DNA from: JAGVDM01 sp964642315
GTDB lineage: Bacteria; Patescibacteriota; Gracilibacteria; Peribacterales; Peribacteraceae
Assembly (NCBI GenBank): GCA_964642315.1
Contig: CAZXOG010000001.1
Location: forward strand, 372,001 to 436,000
DNA length: 64,000 nucleotides
Direction: 5' to 3'
This document shows, piece after piece, positions 58,095 to 64,000 of this stretch. Positions within the stretch are counted from its first letter, which is position 1. Every line of letters starts with the position of its first letter. Position numbers and translations under genes: made by a program. The notes beneath the pieces were generated by a model, which made no database searches, was not told the DNA's origin, and saw only the letters and a list, made by a program, of their open reading frames with translations.

Positions 58095-58122
58095 ATGCTA
58101 CCGGTGTTCTTAGCGATGTCAA
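58095..58122 (-). promoter_or_regulatory. promoter of the citramalate synthase leader
   Basis: Minus strand consensus TTGACA (58117-58122), 16-nt spacer, TAGCAT (58095-58100). Transcription start near 58088, giving a leader of about 155 nt. The -35 overlaps the stop of the upstream gene. Confidence 0.8.
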
Positions 58123-59450
58123 GTTTCCGCGTTGAACGTGGAGAACACGACCATCGCATCTTCCCGCGCGTAGGCCGTGCGCACGTGCACGTGGACATGC
58201 TCATGCTCCATCGCCATGGCGAGAATCCTGTGCCGGAGCTCTATGACATCCTGATCGCCGAAATCATCGGTGGCCGTATCGATGCTGTAGAGGAGGTCGT
58301 CTTCCTGCAGGGTGTACCATTGCCGCTGGTCCGGCGGGTTCGGCGACACGGTAACATTCGAAGGGAATTCCCCCGTTTCAAGAAGCCGGTGCATGAGCCG
58401 TTTCGGCGGGTCCGGGGAGAAGCAGTACGAGCGAATGTTCCAGGGTGTTCTGGCTGCGGAGTGGAGGAGGACGGTGCGAATCCATGGATCGGCGGACCAT
58501 TCCTGCAATTGCCTCATGCACTGCTCCGCGCCGTCGATGGATGACCGGAACGGCGCCTCGTGGTAATCCGGTATGGTATGGGTCTCCGTTTTTGCCGAGT
58601 ACCGTGTGTCCTGGTAGAGCGGGATGGCCTCTTCGAGTGGAGAATCCTTGCGCTCGGGGAGGGAGGGGATGAGGTGTACGCGGTCCGGGAGAGGACCGAA
58701 GTGTTCCCGGAGGAAGAGCATGGCGGATCGCGGCGCACGCTCGAGGTTTTCCTCGATCTCCGCGAGCACGTCCCGGAAGCGCTTTCCGGAGGTGAGATCG
58801 GCAATCAGGGCCAATTCCTCCTCGGATTCCGCGGCGATGGATGGCGACCATCGCGGAAGCTGCGGCACGACGACGCGGTAGTGATCCGAGAGCTCCGATT
58901 GCCTGCACTGTTGCACGCGCGCCGAACGCGTTTGGAGCGAAACGATGTCATGCTCTGCAAGCAGTGTTTTAAGGGTGCTGGAACTCCGGGGGGTGAGCTC
59001 CTCCGAGAGCCGGTTGCGAAGGAATTGCGTGAGCTCGGCGGCATTGTCGCCGGTAAATGAGAATTCCCCCGCGAGGTCCCGTGCAATCGGGTGCTCGGTT
59101 TGCGGGGAGTCCTGCGCTTGGTGCCTCCGGAGCGTGTTCGCTGCCTTCTCCGCGATCGTGCTCAAGGGTTCGGGTTTCGCATGCCAATCGCCGCTGTAGA
59201 GCACGAGTGTCTGGCCGCCGGGCAGCGTGCAGTCCACCGTGCGTTTCGCGCGGCGTTCCTGTGACGAGATGGTCGCGGGCCATGCATGGATGGAATCCGG
59301 CGCGATGCCGGCATGACGGAGCAGTTCCGCGAGTTCCGCGCGCAGGAAACCTTCCACGGCTCGTGCGCTGATTTTCAGCGTCCACGGTGTGTCTGCAAGT
59401 GATTCTTCCTGCAGGAGCGGTTCCGATACTCGCTGTGCCTCCTCTTCCAT
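58119..59450 (-). CDS. hypothetical protein, 443 aa
   Basis: No family recognised. A soluble, acidic protein with alternating helix and strand; there is no signal peptide or membrane segment. Features are SGDWHAKPEPLSTIAEKAAN, LRNRLSEELTPRSSSTLK and a His-rich stretch MEHEHVHVHVRTAYAR near the C-terminus that could bind metal. The ATG at 59450 (MEEEAQRV) lies 7 nt after AATAAT of a TTGACA-16-AATAAT promoter; an ATG at 59459 overlaps that box. It is directly upstream of the citramalate synthase leader promoter. Confidence 0.68.
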   Translation of the reverse strand: MEEEAQRVSEPLLQEESLADTPWTLKISARAVEGFLRAELAELLRHAGIAPDSIHAWPATISSQERRAKRTVDCTLPGGQTLVLYSGDWHAKPEPLSTIAEKAANTLRRHQAQDSPQTEHPIARDLAGEFSFTGDNAAELTQFLRNRLSEELTPRSSSTLKTLLAEHDIVSLQTRSARVQQCRQSELSDHYRVVVPQLPRWSPSIAAESEEELALIADLTSGKRFRDVLAEIEENLERAPRSAMLFLREHFGPLPDRVHLIPSLPERKDSPLEEAIPLYQDTRYSAKTETHTIPDYHEAPFRSSIDGAEQCMRQLQEWSADPWIRTVLLHSAARTPWNIRSYCFSPDPPKRLMHRLLETGEFPSNVTVSPNPPDQRQWYTLQEDDLLYSIDTATDDFGDQDVIELRHRILAMAMEHEHVHVHVRTAYAREDAMVVFSTFNAET

Positions 59451-59457
59451 TGGTAGC

Positions 59458-59485
59458 ATTATTCAGAGTATTGCATTGTTGTCAA
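59458..59485 (-). promoter_or_regulatory. promoter of the 443-aa gene
   Basis: Minus strand TTGACA (59480-59485), 16-nt spacer, AATAAT (59458-59463), 7 nt to the ATG. One of the clearest leaderless promoters here. Confidence 0.78.
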
Positions 59486-59592
59486 ATACGGAGGGGTGCG
59501 ATGTTGGAGACAGAGGAACTTAGCGCTGCCGCAGAGAAAACGACGCAGTTCCACTTCCTTTTTTTCGCAGAATGCTTACGATACCGCTGGTC

Positions 59593-59670
59593 CGGGGTGT
59601 AGCTCAGTTGGCTTAGAGTGCACGGTTCGGGTCCGTGAGGTCGTGGGTTCGAGTCCCACCACCCCGACCA
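59593..59670 (+). tRNA. tRNA-Pro (CGG)
   Basis: 78 nt with an encoded CCA. CGGGGTG pairs with CACCCCG, the anticodon stem CACGG/CCGTG has loop TTCGGGT (anticodon CGG), T arm GGTTCGAGTCC. Confidence 0.95.
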
Positions 59671-59731
59671 TCGTCCATGGGAGCAAACGGACACATTGTT
59701 TCCTGCGTCACAGAATCAATCGGGCAGTTCG

Positions 59732-59760
59732 TTGACAGTGAAAATCCGTACGGGTAGATG
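59732..59760 (+). promoter_or_regulatory. promoter of the 115-aa gene
   Basis: Consensus TTGACA (59732-59737), 17-nt spacer, weak TAGATG (59755-59760), 6 nt to the ATG at 59767. Confidence 0.45.
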
Positions 59761-59766
59761 GTACCC

Positions 59767-60114
59767 ATGCACAGCAATCACGAGGGCGAATTGTACCAAT
59801 CATACGCAGACCAGGGCCGCGAAGGCGCGGACATTGTTTCCCTCCTGCAGGCGGAACGGGGGATCGGTTTCACCGAGGCGCTGCGTATTGTGGAGCAGGC
59901 TGGTCACAGGGTGCGCCGCGGTCAGAACAACGTCGAAGTATCCGATCGATCGGAAGAGCAAGGATACGGGGCGATGAGGAGGCCGGTGAACGTCACGCTT
60001 GTTTCCATTATGGAATCGACAACACGGGAGGTGATTGCGGCGAGAGTGCTGGCAGCGTTTGCAAAGCCTTCGGGGAACGGTTCTTCGCCCGATGTTTCTT
60101 CACAGGAAGCCTGA
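59767..60114 (+). CDS. hypothetical protein, 115 aa
   Basis: No family recognised. The N-terminal half is helical (ADIVSLLQAERGIGFTEALR), followed by RRPVNVTLVSIMESTTREVI, a helix and a Ser-rich end. Soluble. ATG at 59767, or 59758 if the promoter is read differently. It converges on the 90-aa membrane protein with 3 nt between stops. Confidence 0.52.
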   Translation: MHSNHEGELYQSYADQGREGADIVSLLQAERGIGFTEALRIVEQAGHRVRRGQNNVEVSDRSEEQGYGAMRRPVNVTLVSIMESTTREVIAARVLAAFAKPSGNGSSPDVSSQEA

Positions 60115-60117
60115 ACA

Positions 60118-60390
60118 TCACTCGAGCTCCTCGATGCGGCTCGTGCCGTCATGCACGATGAGGATAACGATGCCGAGAGCCATGGAAAGCACGTAACTCA
60201 TCACCTCGTTCTCCGGGAATAGGAGCACATCGAAGATGCCCCAGATTCCGCGCCAGAAGAGCACCACAGCGGTTCCGACGATGACCGAACTCACAACAGG
60301 GTATCGCTTCTCCACGGCGTGCGCATAGACCATGCGGCAGGAATTGAGGAAGGATGACTTCCGGCGGGCAGTGAATTTTGTGAGTTTCAC
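60118..60390 (-). CDS. small membrane protein, 90 aa
   Basis: Two hydrophobic helices (about 31-56, VVSSVIVGTAVVLFWRGIWG onward; about 62-80, VMSYVLSMALGIVILIV) after a basic N-terminus (KLTKFTARRKSSFLNSCR). No family recognised. The start is a GTG at 60390, 6 nt after a perfect TATAAT on the minus strand (60397-60402). This promoter overlaps that of the divergent mpg gene. Confidence 0.68.
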   Translation of the reverse strand: MKLTKFTARRKSSFLNSCRMVYAHAVEKRYPVVSSVIVGTAVVLFWRGIWGIFDVLLFPENEVMSYVLSMALGIVILIVHDGTSRIEELE

Positions 60391-60396
60391 GAGAGT

Positions 60397-60404
60397 ATTA
60401 TACT
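60397..60404. promoter_or_regulatory. overlapping divergent -10 boxes
   Basis: Minus strand TATAAT (60397-60402) for the 90-aa protein and plus strand TATACT (60399-60404) for mpg share four base pairs, so the two promoters cannot be occupied at once. Confidence 0.65.
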
Positions 60405-60418
60405 ACATTTATCAATGT

Positions 60419-60988
60419 ATGGAAAGCGCTGGAACAACAGGCTGCAAATACACTTCTGGCGTGCTGCAGAACGGTGATTCGGCTCTGGGTGAAGAGTTCT
60501 TCCGACGGTCCGTCCTCCGCGTTGCCGAGGAACTCCTCGGTGCGACGCTCGTCCGGAGTGTGGCGGGGGTTGAGCACCGGGCGGTGATCCGCGAGGTGGA
60601 AGCGTACGACGGGCCGCAGGATAAAGCATGCCACGCCTCCCGCGGCTGTACGGAGCGAACGAAGGTGATGTTCGGGCAGGCTGGCCGTTGGTACGTGTAC
60701 TTCGTGTACGGCATGCACTGGATGCTCAACATCGTCACCGGTGAACAGGGATACCCGGCGGCGGTGCTCATTCGTGCAGCGGGGGAATGGGGTGGCCCGG
60801 GCAAACTCACGAAGGCGCTCTCGATTGACGGTGGATTGAACGGCTGCCCCGCGGATCCGTGTTCCGGGCTCTGGATTGAAGCACGCACGGGCCGTGTATC
60901 CGCCAGGCGCATCAAGAGGACTCCGCGCATCGGCGTGGACTACGCGGGTGCGTGGGCGCAGAAACCGTACCGGTTCCTTCTGGTATAA
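60419..60988 (+). CDS. mpg: 3-methyladenine DNA glycosylase, AAG/MPG family
   Basis: 189 aa. Removes alkylated and deaminated purines from DNA as the first step of base excision repair. Segments of the family are LGATLVRSV, VIREVEAYDGPQDKACHASR (containing the catalytic Glu), TKVMFGQAGRWYVYFVYGMH, LIRAAGEW and PRIGVDYAGAWAQKPYRFLL at the end. The leader is about 8-14 nt with no Shine-Dalgarno sequence. Its promoter overlaps the divergent one. Confidence 0.92.
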   Translation: MESAGTTGCKYTSGVLQNGDSALGEEFFRRSVLRVAEELLGATLVRSVAGVEHRAVIREVEAYDGPQDKACHASRGCTERTKVMFGQAGRWYVYFVYGMHWMLNIVTGEQGYPAAVLIRAAGEWGGPGKLTKALSIDGGLNGCPADPCSGLWIEARTGRVSARRIKRTPRIGVDYAGAWAQKPYRFLLV

Positions 60989-60989
60989 T
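60984..60989 (+). promoter_or_regulatory. extended -10 promoter of the PEBP lipoprotein
   Basis: TGGTATAAT, 6 nt before the ATG at 60996; the -35 is poor. It overlaps the last codons of mpg. Confidence 0.7.
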
Positions 60990-60995
60990 CTGGCC

Positions 60996-61562
60996 ATGCG
61001 ATTTCCATATGTGCTTCCGTTCACAGTGCTCCTTCTCGTATCGTGTGGGCAGAACCCTGCCCCCGAAGAGGTTCCTGCAGGGAATTCAACTGCCTCTGTT
61101 CTTCCCAGTACGGCAATGCACATCGTGACGCCAGCATTTATCAGAAACGGCCAGATCCCTGCCGCATACACGTGCGATGGCGAGAATCTGAGCCCGCCGT
61201 TCGCATTTTCCGGGATTCCGGAAGGAGCCCAGAGCCTTGCGCTGATCGTCGATGATCCTGATGCGCCGAGTGGCGATTGGGTGCACTGGATCGTGTACAA
61301 CATCGATCCGTCCGTGACGGATGTCTCCAAGGGCACGGTTCCTCCGGGTGGCACTGAGGGAATGGGGAGCGATGGAAATGCCGCGTACGGCGGGCCCTGT
61401 CCTCCTTCTGGTTCACACCGGTACTTCTTCAGGCTGTATGCTCTCGATACGGCGTTGGAGTTTGGGGAACGGCCAGACAAAGCGTCACTCCTCCGTGCGA
61501 TGGAAGGGCACATCCTCGCGGAGGATGCCATCATGGGGAAGTACGCGCGTGCCCAGCAGTGA
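60996..61562 (+). CDS. PEBP-family (YbhB/YbcL-like) lipoprotein
   Basis: 188 aa. Lipobox LLVSC with Cys17. The mature domain is a phosphatidylethanolamine-binding-protein fold: IPAAYTCDGENLSPPFAFSG, LALIVDDPDAPSGDWVHWIV (the DPDAP and H ligand-site residues), GGPCPPSGSHRYFFRLYALD. Bacterial YbhB-type proteins have no firm physiological role. Leaderless by promoter position. Confidence 0.9.
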   Translation: MRFPYVLPFTVLLLVSCGQNPAPEEVPAGNSTASVLPSTAMHIVTPAFIRNGQIPAAYTCDGENLSPPFAFSGIPEGAQSLALIVDDPDAPSGDWVHWIVYNIDPSVTDVSKGTVPPGGTEGMGSDGNAAYGGPCPPSGSHRYFFRLYALDTALEFGERPDKASLLRAMEGHILAEDAIMGKYARAQQ

Positions 61563-61570
61563 CTTTCTGG

Positions 61571-61576
61571 TACACT
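61571..61576 (+). promoter_or_regulatory. extended -10 promoter of lemA
   Basis: TGGTACACT, giving a leader of about 20 nt that is C/T rich (CCTTCCTTCTCTCACC before the ATG). Confidence 0.6.
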
Positions 61577-61602
61577 CAGAGTGATTCCTTCCTTCTCTCA
61601 CC

Positions 61603-62172
61603 ATGAAAATCACGAAGACATCCGGGATTCTCCTCGTGCTCCTTGCCGTCGCAGTCGTGCTGGTTGGCTGGGTGTGGACGACGTACAACGGTCTCGTGCA
61701 AGCCAGAGCAGCGCTCGATGCATCGTGGGCACAGGTGGAGACGCAGTACCAGCGCCGTTTCGATCTGATCCCGAACTTGCAGGCGACCGTGCAGGGCGCC
61801 GCGGATTTTGAGCAGGAGACATTCACCGCAGTGACGCAGGCGCGCAGCCAGTGGCAGGGTGCAGGCTCGCGTGAGGAAAAAATCGCGGCAATCAACGGGT
61901 TTGATTCCGCGCTCTCCCGCCTCCTCGTGACGGTGGAAGCCTACCCGACGCTCCAGGCCACGCAGGCGTTCCGCGATTTCCAGGTACAGATCGAGGGCAC
62001 GGAGAACCGTATTGCGGTCGCGCGGCGTGATTACAACGAAGGCGTCCGCGGCTACAACGTGTACGTCCGCGTGTTCCCGCGCAACATCCTCGCAGGGGTC
62101 TTCGGGTACGAACCGGCGGCCTTCTTCGCGAGCGAAGAGGATGCGGCGCAAGCTCCGCAAGTCCAGTTCTGA
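61603..62172 (+). CDS. lemA: LemA family protein
   Basis: 189 aa. One N-terminal membrane helix (about 8-27, GILLVLLAVAVVLVGWVW) and a helical-bundle domain with the family hallmark TYNGLVQARAALDASWAQVE and QRRFDLIPNLQATV, then NRIAVARRDYNEGVRGYNVY near the C-terminus. The exact role is unknown. Its TGA overlaps the ATG of the TPM gene by one base, a conserved LemA-TPM pairing. Preceded by a C/U-rich leader. Confidence 0.95.
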   Translation: MKITKTSGILLVLLAVAVVLVGWVWTTYNGLVQARAALDASWAQVETQYQRRFDLIPNLQATVQGAADFEQETFTAVTQARSQWQGAGSREEKIAAINGFDSALSRLLVTVEAYPTLQATQAFRDFQVQIEGTENRIAVARRDYNEGVRGYNVYVRVFPRNILAGVFGYEPAAFFASEEDAAQAPQVQF

Positions 62173-63071
62173 TGCGTCACGCTTTCCTGCTTCTCCTCCC
62201 TTGCCTTCTTGCCCTGGGGGTTCCCCCGGCGGAAGCCTTCACGGTGCCGCTGAATGACGGCTTCGTGACGGTGACGCTCGCCGACGAGGAACGCAGTACG
62301 GTGCTGACCGCAGAACAGGAGCAGCAACTGGAGGACCATCTCAGTGTGTATAAGGCACAAACGGGGAACGAGATTGCCATTCTCATCATCCCGTCTCTCG
62401 GCGGTGAACCGATTGCCGATACCGCTGTGGAGGTCGGACGTGCGTGGGGTGTTGGTACCGCGGAGAATGACAACGGCATTCTCATCCTCATGAGCTACGA
62501 GGATCGTGAAGTGTTCATCGCGACGGGCTACGGGTTGGAAGGTGCGGTACCGGATATCGTTGCCAAGGGCATCATTGAACAGGATATGCTGCCTGCCTTC
62601 CGAGACGGGCGCTTCGGCGACGGCCTAGAAGCAGCCGTGGCAGCGCTGGAGAAGCATATCGGCGGCGAGTACACGCAGGAGCGGTACGCAGAGCCGGAAA
62701 GCAGCGGCGGAGGCCCGGCGGGATTCCTCATTTTCTTCGCATTCATCCTCTTCGATTTTGCCGCCGCGCTTCTCGGCCGGACGAAATCATGGTGGCTTGG
62801 CGGTGTTCTCGGGGCGATTGCCGGCGTCGTTTTCACCGTTGTCTCCGGCTGGTGGCTGAGCATTCCGATTCTCGTACTCCTCGGGCTTCTGTTCGATTAC
62901 GTCGTCTCGCGGGCGTTTCCAGCGGGAAACCTTTCCAGGAGGCGCCGTGGCTCGTGGATATCCACCGGACGCGGAGGGTCATCATGGGGCGGCGGCGGGA
63001 GTTCCGGTGGGGGATTCGGCGGTTTCAGCGGCGGGTCGTTCGGCGGCGGCGGGGCCGGGGGCCGCTGGTGA
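62172..63071 (+). CDS. TPM-domain membrane protein (YgcG-like)
   Basis: 299 aa. Signal peptide 1-22 (AEA-FTV), then a TPM domain (about 30-165, LTAEQEQQLEDHLSVYKAQT, ILIIPSLGG, GILILMSYEDREVFIATGYG, IVAKGIIEQDMLPAFRDGRF), two or three membrane helices (about 180-250) and a Gly/Ser-rich tail (GGGGSSGGGFGGFSGG) that is standard in this family. Partner of LemA; the TPM domain has been reported as an acid phosphatase in plants and as a photosystem assembly factor, while the bacterial role is open. Translation is coupled to lemA (TGATG). Confidence 0.92.
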   Translation: MRHAFLLLLPCLLALGVPPAEAFTVPLNDGFVTVTLADEERSTVLTAEQEQQLEDHLSVYKAQTGNEIAILIIPSLGGEPIADTAVEVGRAWGVGTAENDNGILILMSYEDREVFIATGYGLEGAVPDIVAKGIIEQDMLPAFRDGRFGDGLEAAVAALEKHIGGEYTQERYAEPESSGGGPAGFLIFFAFILFDFAAALLGRTKSWWLGGVLGAIAGVVFTVVSGWWLSIPILVLLGLLFDYVVSRAFPAGNLSRRRRGSWISTGRGGSSWGGGGSSGGGFGGFSGGSFGGGGAGGRW

Positions 63072-63079
63072 AATTCCCG

Positions 63080-63364
63080 TTACTTTTTCCGGAAGAACGG
63101 GAACTGGTTCTTCCCTGTCACCACGGTTTTGAGCCCCCACCAAACGATGGCGAGCTGTCCGAGGAGCAGCGCGGTTGTGCCGAGCCACGGCCGCGAGAGG
63201 AGCTCCTGCGTTGCACCGATCCGTTCTGCTGCGGCGTTCTGGGGATTCAGCAACTCCGGGGCGGATTCTGGCCCCTTCGGGATCGGCAGGCCTTCGGGGA
63301 GTGCGGGGGTGTGTGTCAGATCACCATTGTACCACAGAGTGACGGCTGGAGTCAGTCCGGCCAT
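63080..63364 (-). CDS. small membrane protein, 94 aa
   Basis: A Pro-rich N-terminal half (HTPALPEGLPIPKGPESAPE) precedes one hydrophobic helix (about 60-84, WLGTTALLLGQLAIVWWGLK) and a basic end FFRKK. No family recognised. TACCAC lies 8 nt before the ATG at 63364. The sequence GGAAGAAC/GTTCTTCC (63091-63114) within its 3' end forms a hairpin that may end lemA-TPM transcription. It converges on TPM with 8 nt between stops. Confidence 0.58.
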   Translation of the reverse strand: MAGLTPAVTLWYNGDLTHTPALPEGLPIPKGPESAPELLNPQNAAAERIGATQELLSRPWLGTTALLLGQLAIVWWGLKTVVTGKNQFPFFRKK

Positions 63365-63376
63365 ACATCTGTGTGG

Positions 63377-63382
63377 TACACT
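63377..63382 (+). promoter_or_regulatory. extended -10 promoter of the truncated secreted-protein gene
   Basis: TGGTACACT, 6 nt before a GTG at 63389; divergent from the 94-aa gene. Confidence 0.5.
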
Positions 63383-63388
63383 CACTAC

Positions 63389-64000
63389 GTGGTTGTCGCC
63401 TCTGCTCTCGTCGCATTGTTCCTGCAGGATTTTGCAATTCCTGATCACCAGAAGATACTCCCGACCGTCGACGCAAGGGCGGCGCGCGCAGGGGTATTGG
63501 ACGTGCTGGTCCAGAAAGCGGGAACGGTGACTTCCGTTGCCCGCGGCAGCCAGCGTATTCCCGTCATGGAGCTTACGATGCGAGCATCGTGTGTGGCGGA
63601 TGTGCAGGTGCATTCCCTCGTGCTCATGCACAGGGGGCTCGGAAGCCAGGAGGACATCGATGCGGTGTACGCGGGGCTGGACGGTGTGCGTGTGAGCACC
63701 GCGCAAACCATTGCCAGCCATGATGGGCGCGTGCAGCTCCGTCTTCGCGATGTCGTTGTTCCCGCATGCGGTGCGAACACCCTCACAGTGTTCATGGACC
63801 TCTCGCCGGATGCAGCGATTTCCGGCGAACACCGCTTCGTCCTCGCGGGGGGCAATCCCCTCGAAACGAGCGCGGGGAGCGTGGCCATTGCGGAGCAGGG
63901 GGAGTCCGCGCTCCTGCGGGCAACGCCGTTCGAGAGCGGGAGTGTGAAGGTGGAGGTCATCCGACCGCTGGAACGGATTCGTTTCGGCGAGGGGAGAACA
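63389..64000 (+). CDS. secreted beta-domain protein (3' truncated by the window)
   Basis: 204 codons are open to the window end. A short hydrophobic N-terminus (VVVASALVALFLQDFAIP) looks like a membrane anchor or a weak signal. The rest is beta-rich with repeated valines (VMELTMRASCVADVQVHSLV, GRVQLRLRDVVVPACGANTL, TVFMDLSPDAAISGEHRFVL), resembling the Ig-like stalk domains of large surface proteins in this group. Two Cys residues may pair. The start is a GTG 6 nt after the -10 box; without the C-terminus no family can be given. Confidence 0.65.
   Translation, partial: MVVASALVALFLQDFAIPDHQKILPTVDARAARAGVLDVLVQKAGTVTSVARGSQRIPVMELTMRASCVADVQVHSLVLMHRGLGSQEDIDAVYAGLDGVRVSTAQTIASHDGRVQLRLRDVVVPACGANTLTVFMDLSPDAAISGEHRFVLAGGNPLETSAGSVAIAEQGESALLRATPFESGSVKVEVIRPLERIRFGEGRT

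Noticed and set aside
1..64000. CRISPR array, insertion sequence, prophage or toxin-antitoxin module
   Set aside because: No spaced direct repeats, transposase, integrase or phage structural genes were found when reading both strands; the small orphan genes lack toxin-antitoxin pairing.

Overview
The window is about 64 kb of chromosomal DNA, G+C-rich (roughly 58-60% by eye), densely packed with genes that switch strand often, and read with the standard bacterial code (TGA is used as a stop). There are no ribosomal RNA genes, CRISPR arrays, insertion sequences or phage modules. The mix points to a bacterium of the candidate phyla radiation (Patescibacteria), most like Peregrinibacteria/Peribacteria. 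The grounds are S-layer-homology proteins, small lipoproteins, cohesin and dockerin proteins, TGxG-type sorting signals with a sortase, no outer-membrane genes, and many lineage-specific small proteins. This placement is an inference from gene content; no 16S or ribosomal protein marker lies in the window.

Layout. 1-5.3 kb: the end of a UvrD-like helicase-nuclease, an rdgB-type NTP pyrophosphatase, FtsK. 5.3-11.5 kb: a sugar-nucleotide reductase, a MacA/MacB-like export cluster (adaptor, ATPase, two permeases), tRNA-Tyr. 11.5-17.3 kb: a kinase-dCMP deaminase fusion, a YceI lipoprotein, and an operon of dockerin, cohesin and cupredoxin surface proteins. 17.4-25.7 kb: holA, two envelope/hypothetical proteins, greA, a CAD/Bacteroidota-type carB, an S-layer protein. 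25.7-36.1 kb: RidA, tRNA-Leu, sortase, mnmA, a DUF2157/GDYXXLXY membrane pair, prfA, purD, purF, folD. 36.2-46.5 kb: tmk, a membrane-anchored ClpC-like ATPase with a small membrane partner, a beta-propeller S-layer protein, groES-groEL under a CIRCE operator. 46.5-55.6 kb: a large S-layer protein, M23 peptidase, lipoproteins, a C39-like lipoprotein, tRNA-Leu, an O-antigen-ligase-like protein. 55.6-64 kb: very small membrane proteins, a citramalate/isopropylmalate synthase behind an isoleucine leader-peptide attenuator, tRNA-Pro, mpg, PEBP, LemA-TPM, and a truncated secreted protein.

Gene expression signals are the most striking property of the window. About half of the protein genes have a -10 hexamer (TAnnnT) only 6-12 nt upstream of the start codon, so the mRNA should be leaderless or nearly so. 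Most genes with a real 5' leader have a C/U-rich tract just before the start codon instead of a Shine-Dalgarno sequence. Only two genes show a clean GGAGG. Superimposed on this are two classical regulatory devices: a CIRCE element at groESL and an apparent ribosome-mediated transcription attenuator whose leader peptide has six isoleucine codons, upstream of the citramalate synthase gene.

Functional themes are envelope biogenesis and surface display (sortase, S-layer proteins, cohesin/dockerin, lipoproteins, M23 peptidase, Wzy-like ligase), nucleotide metabolism (purF, purD, folD, carB, tmk, dCMP deaminase, rdgB) and protein quality control (groESL, ClpC-like ATPase).
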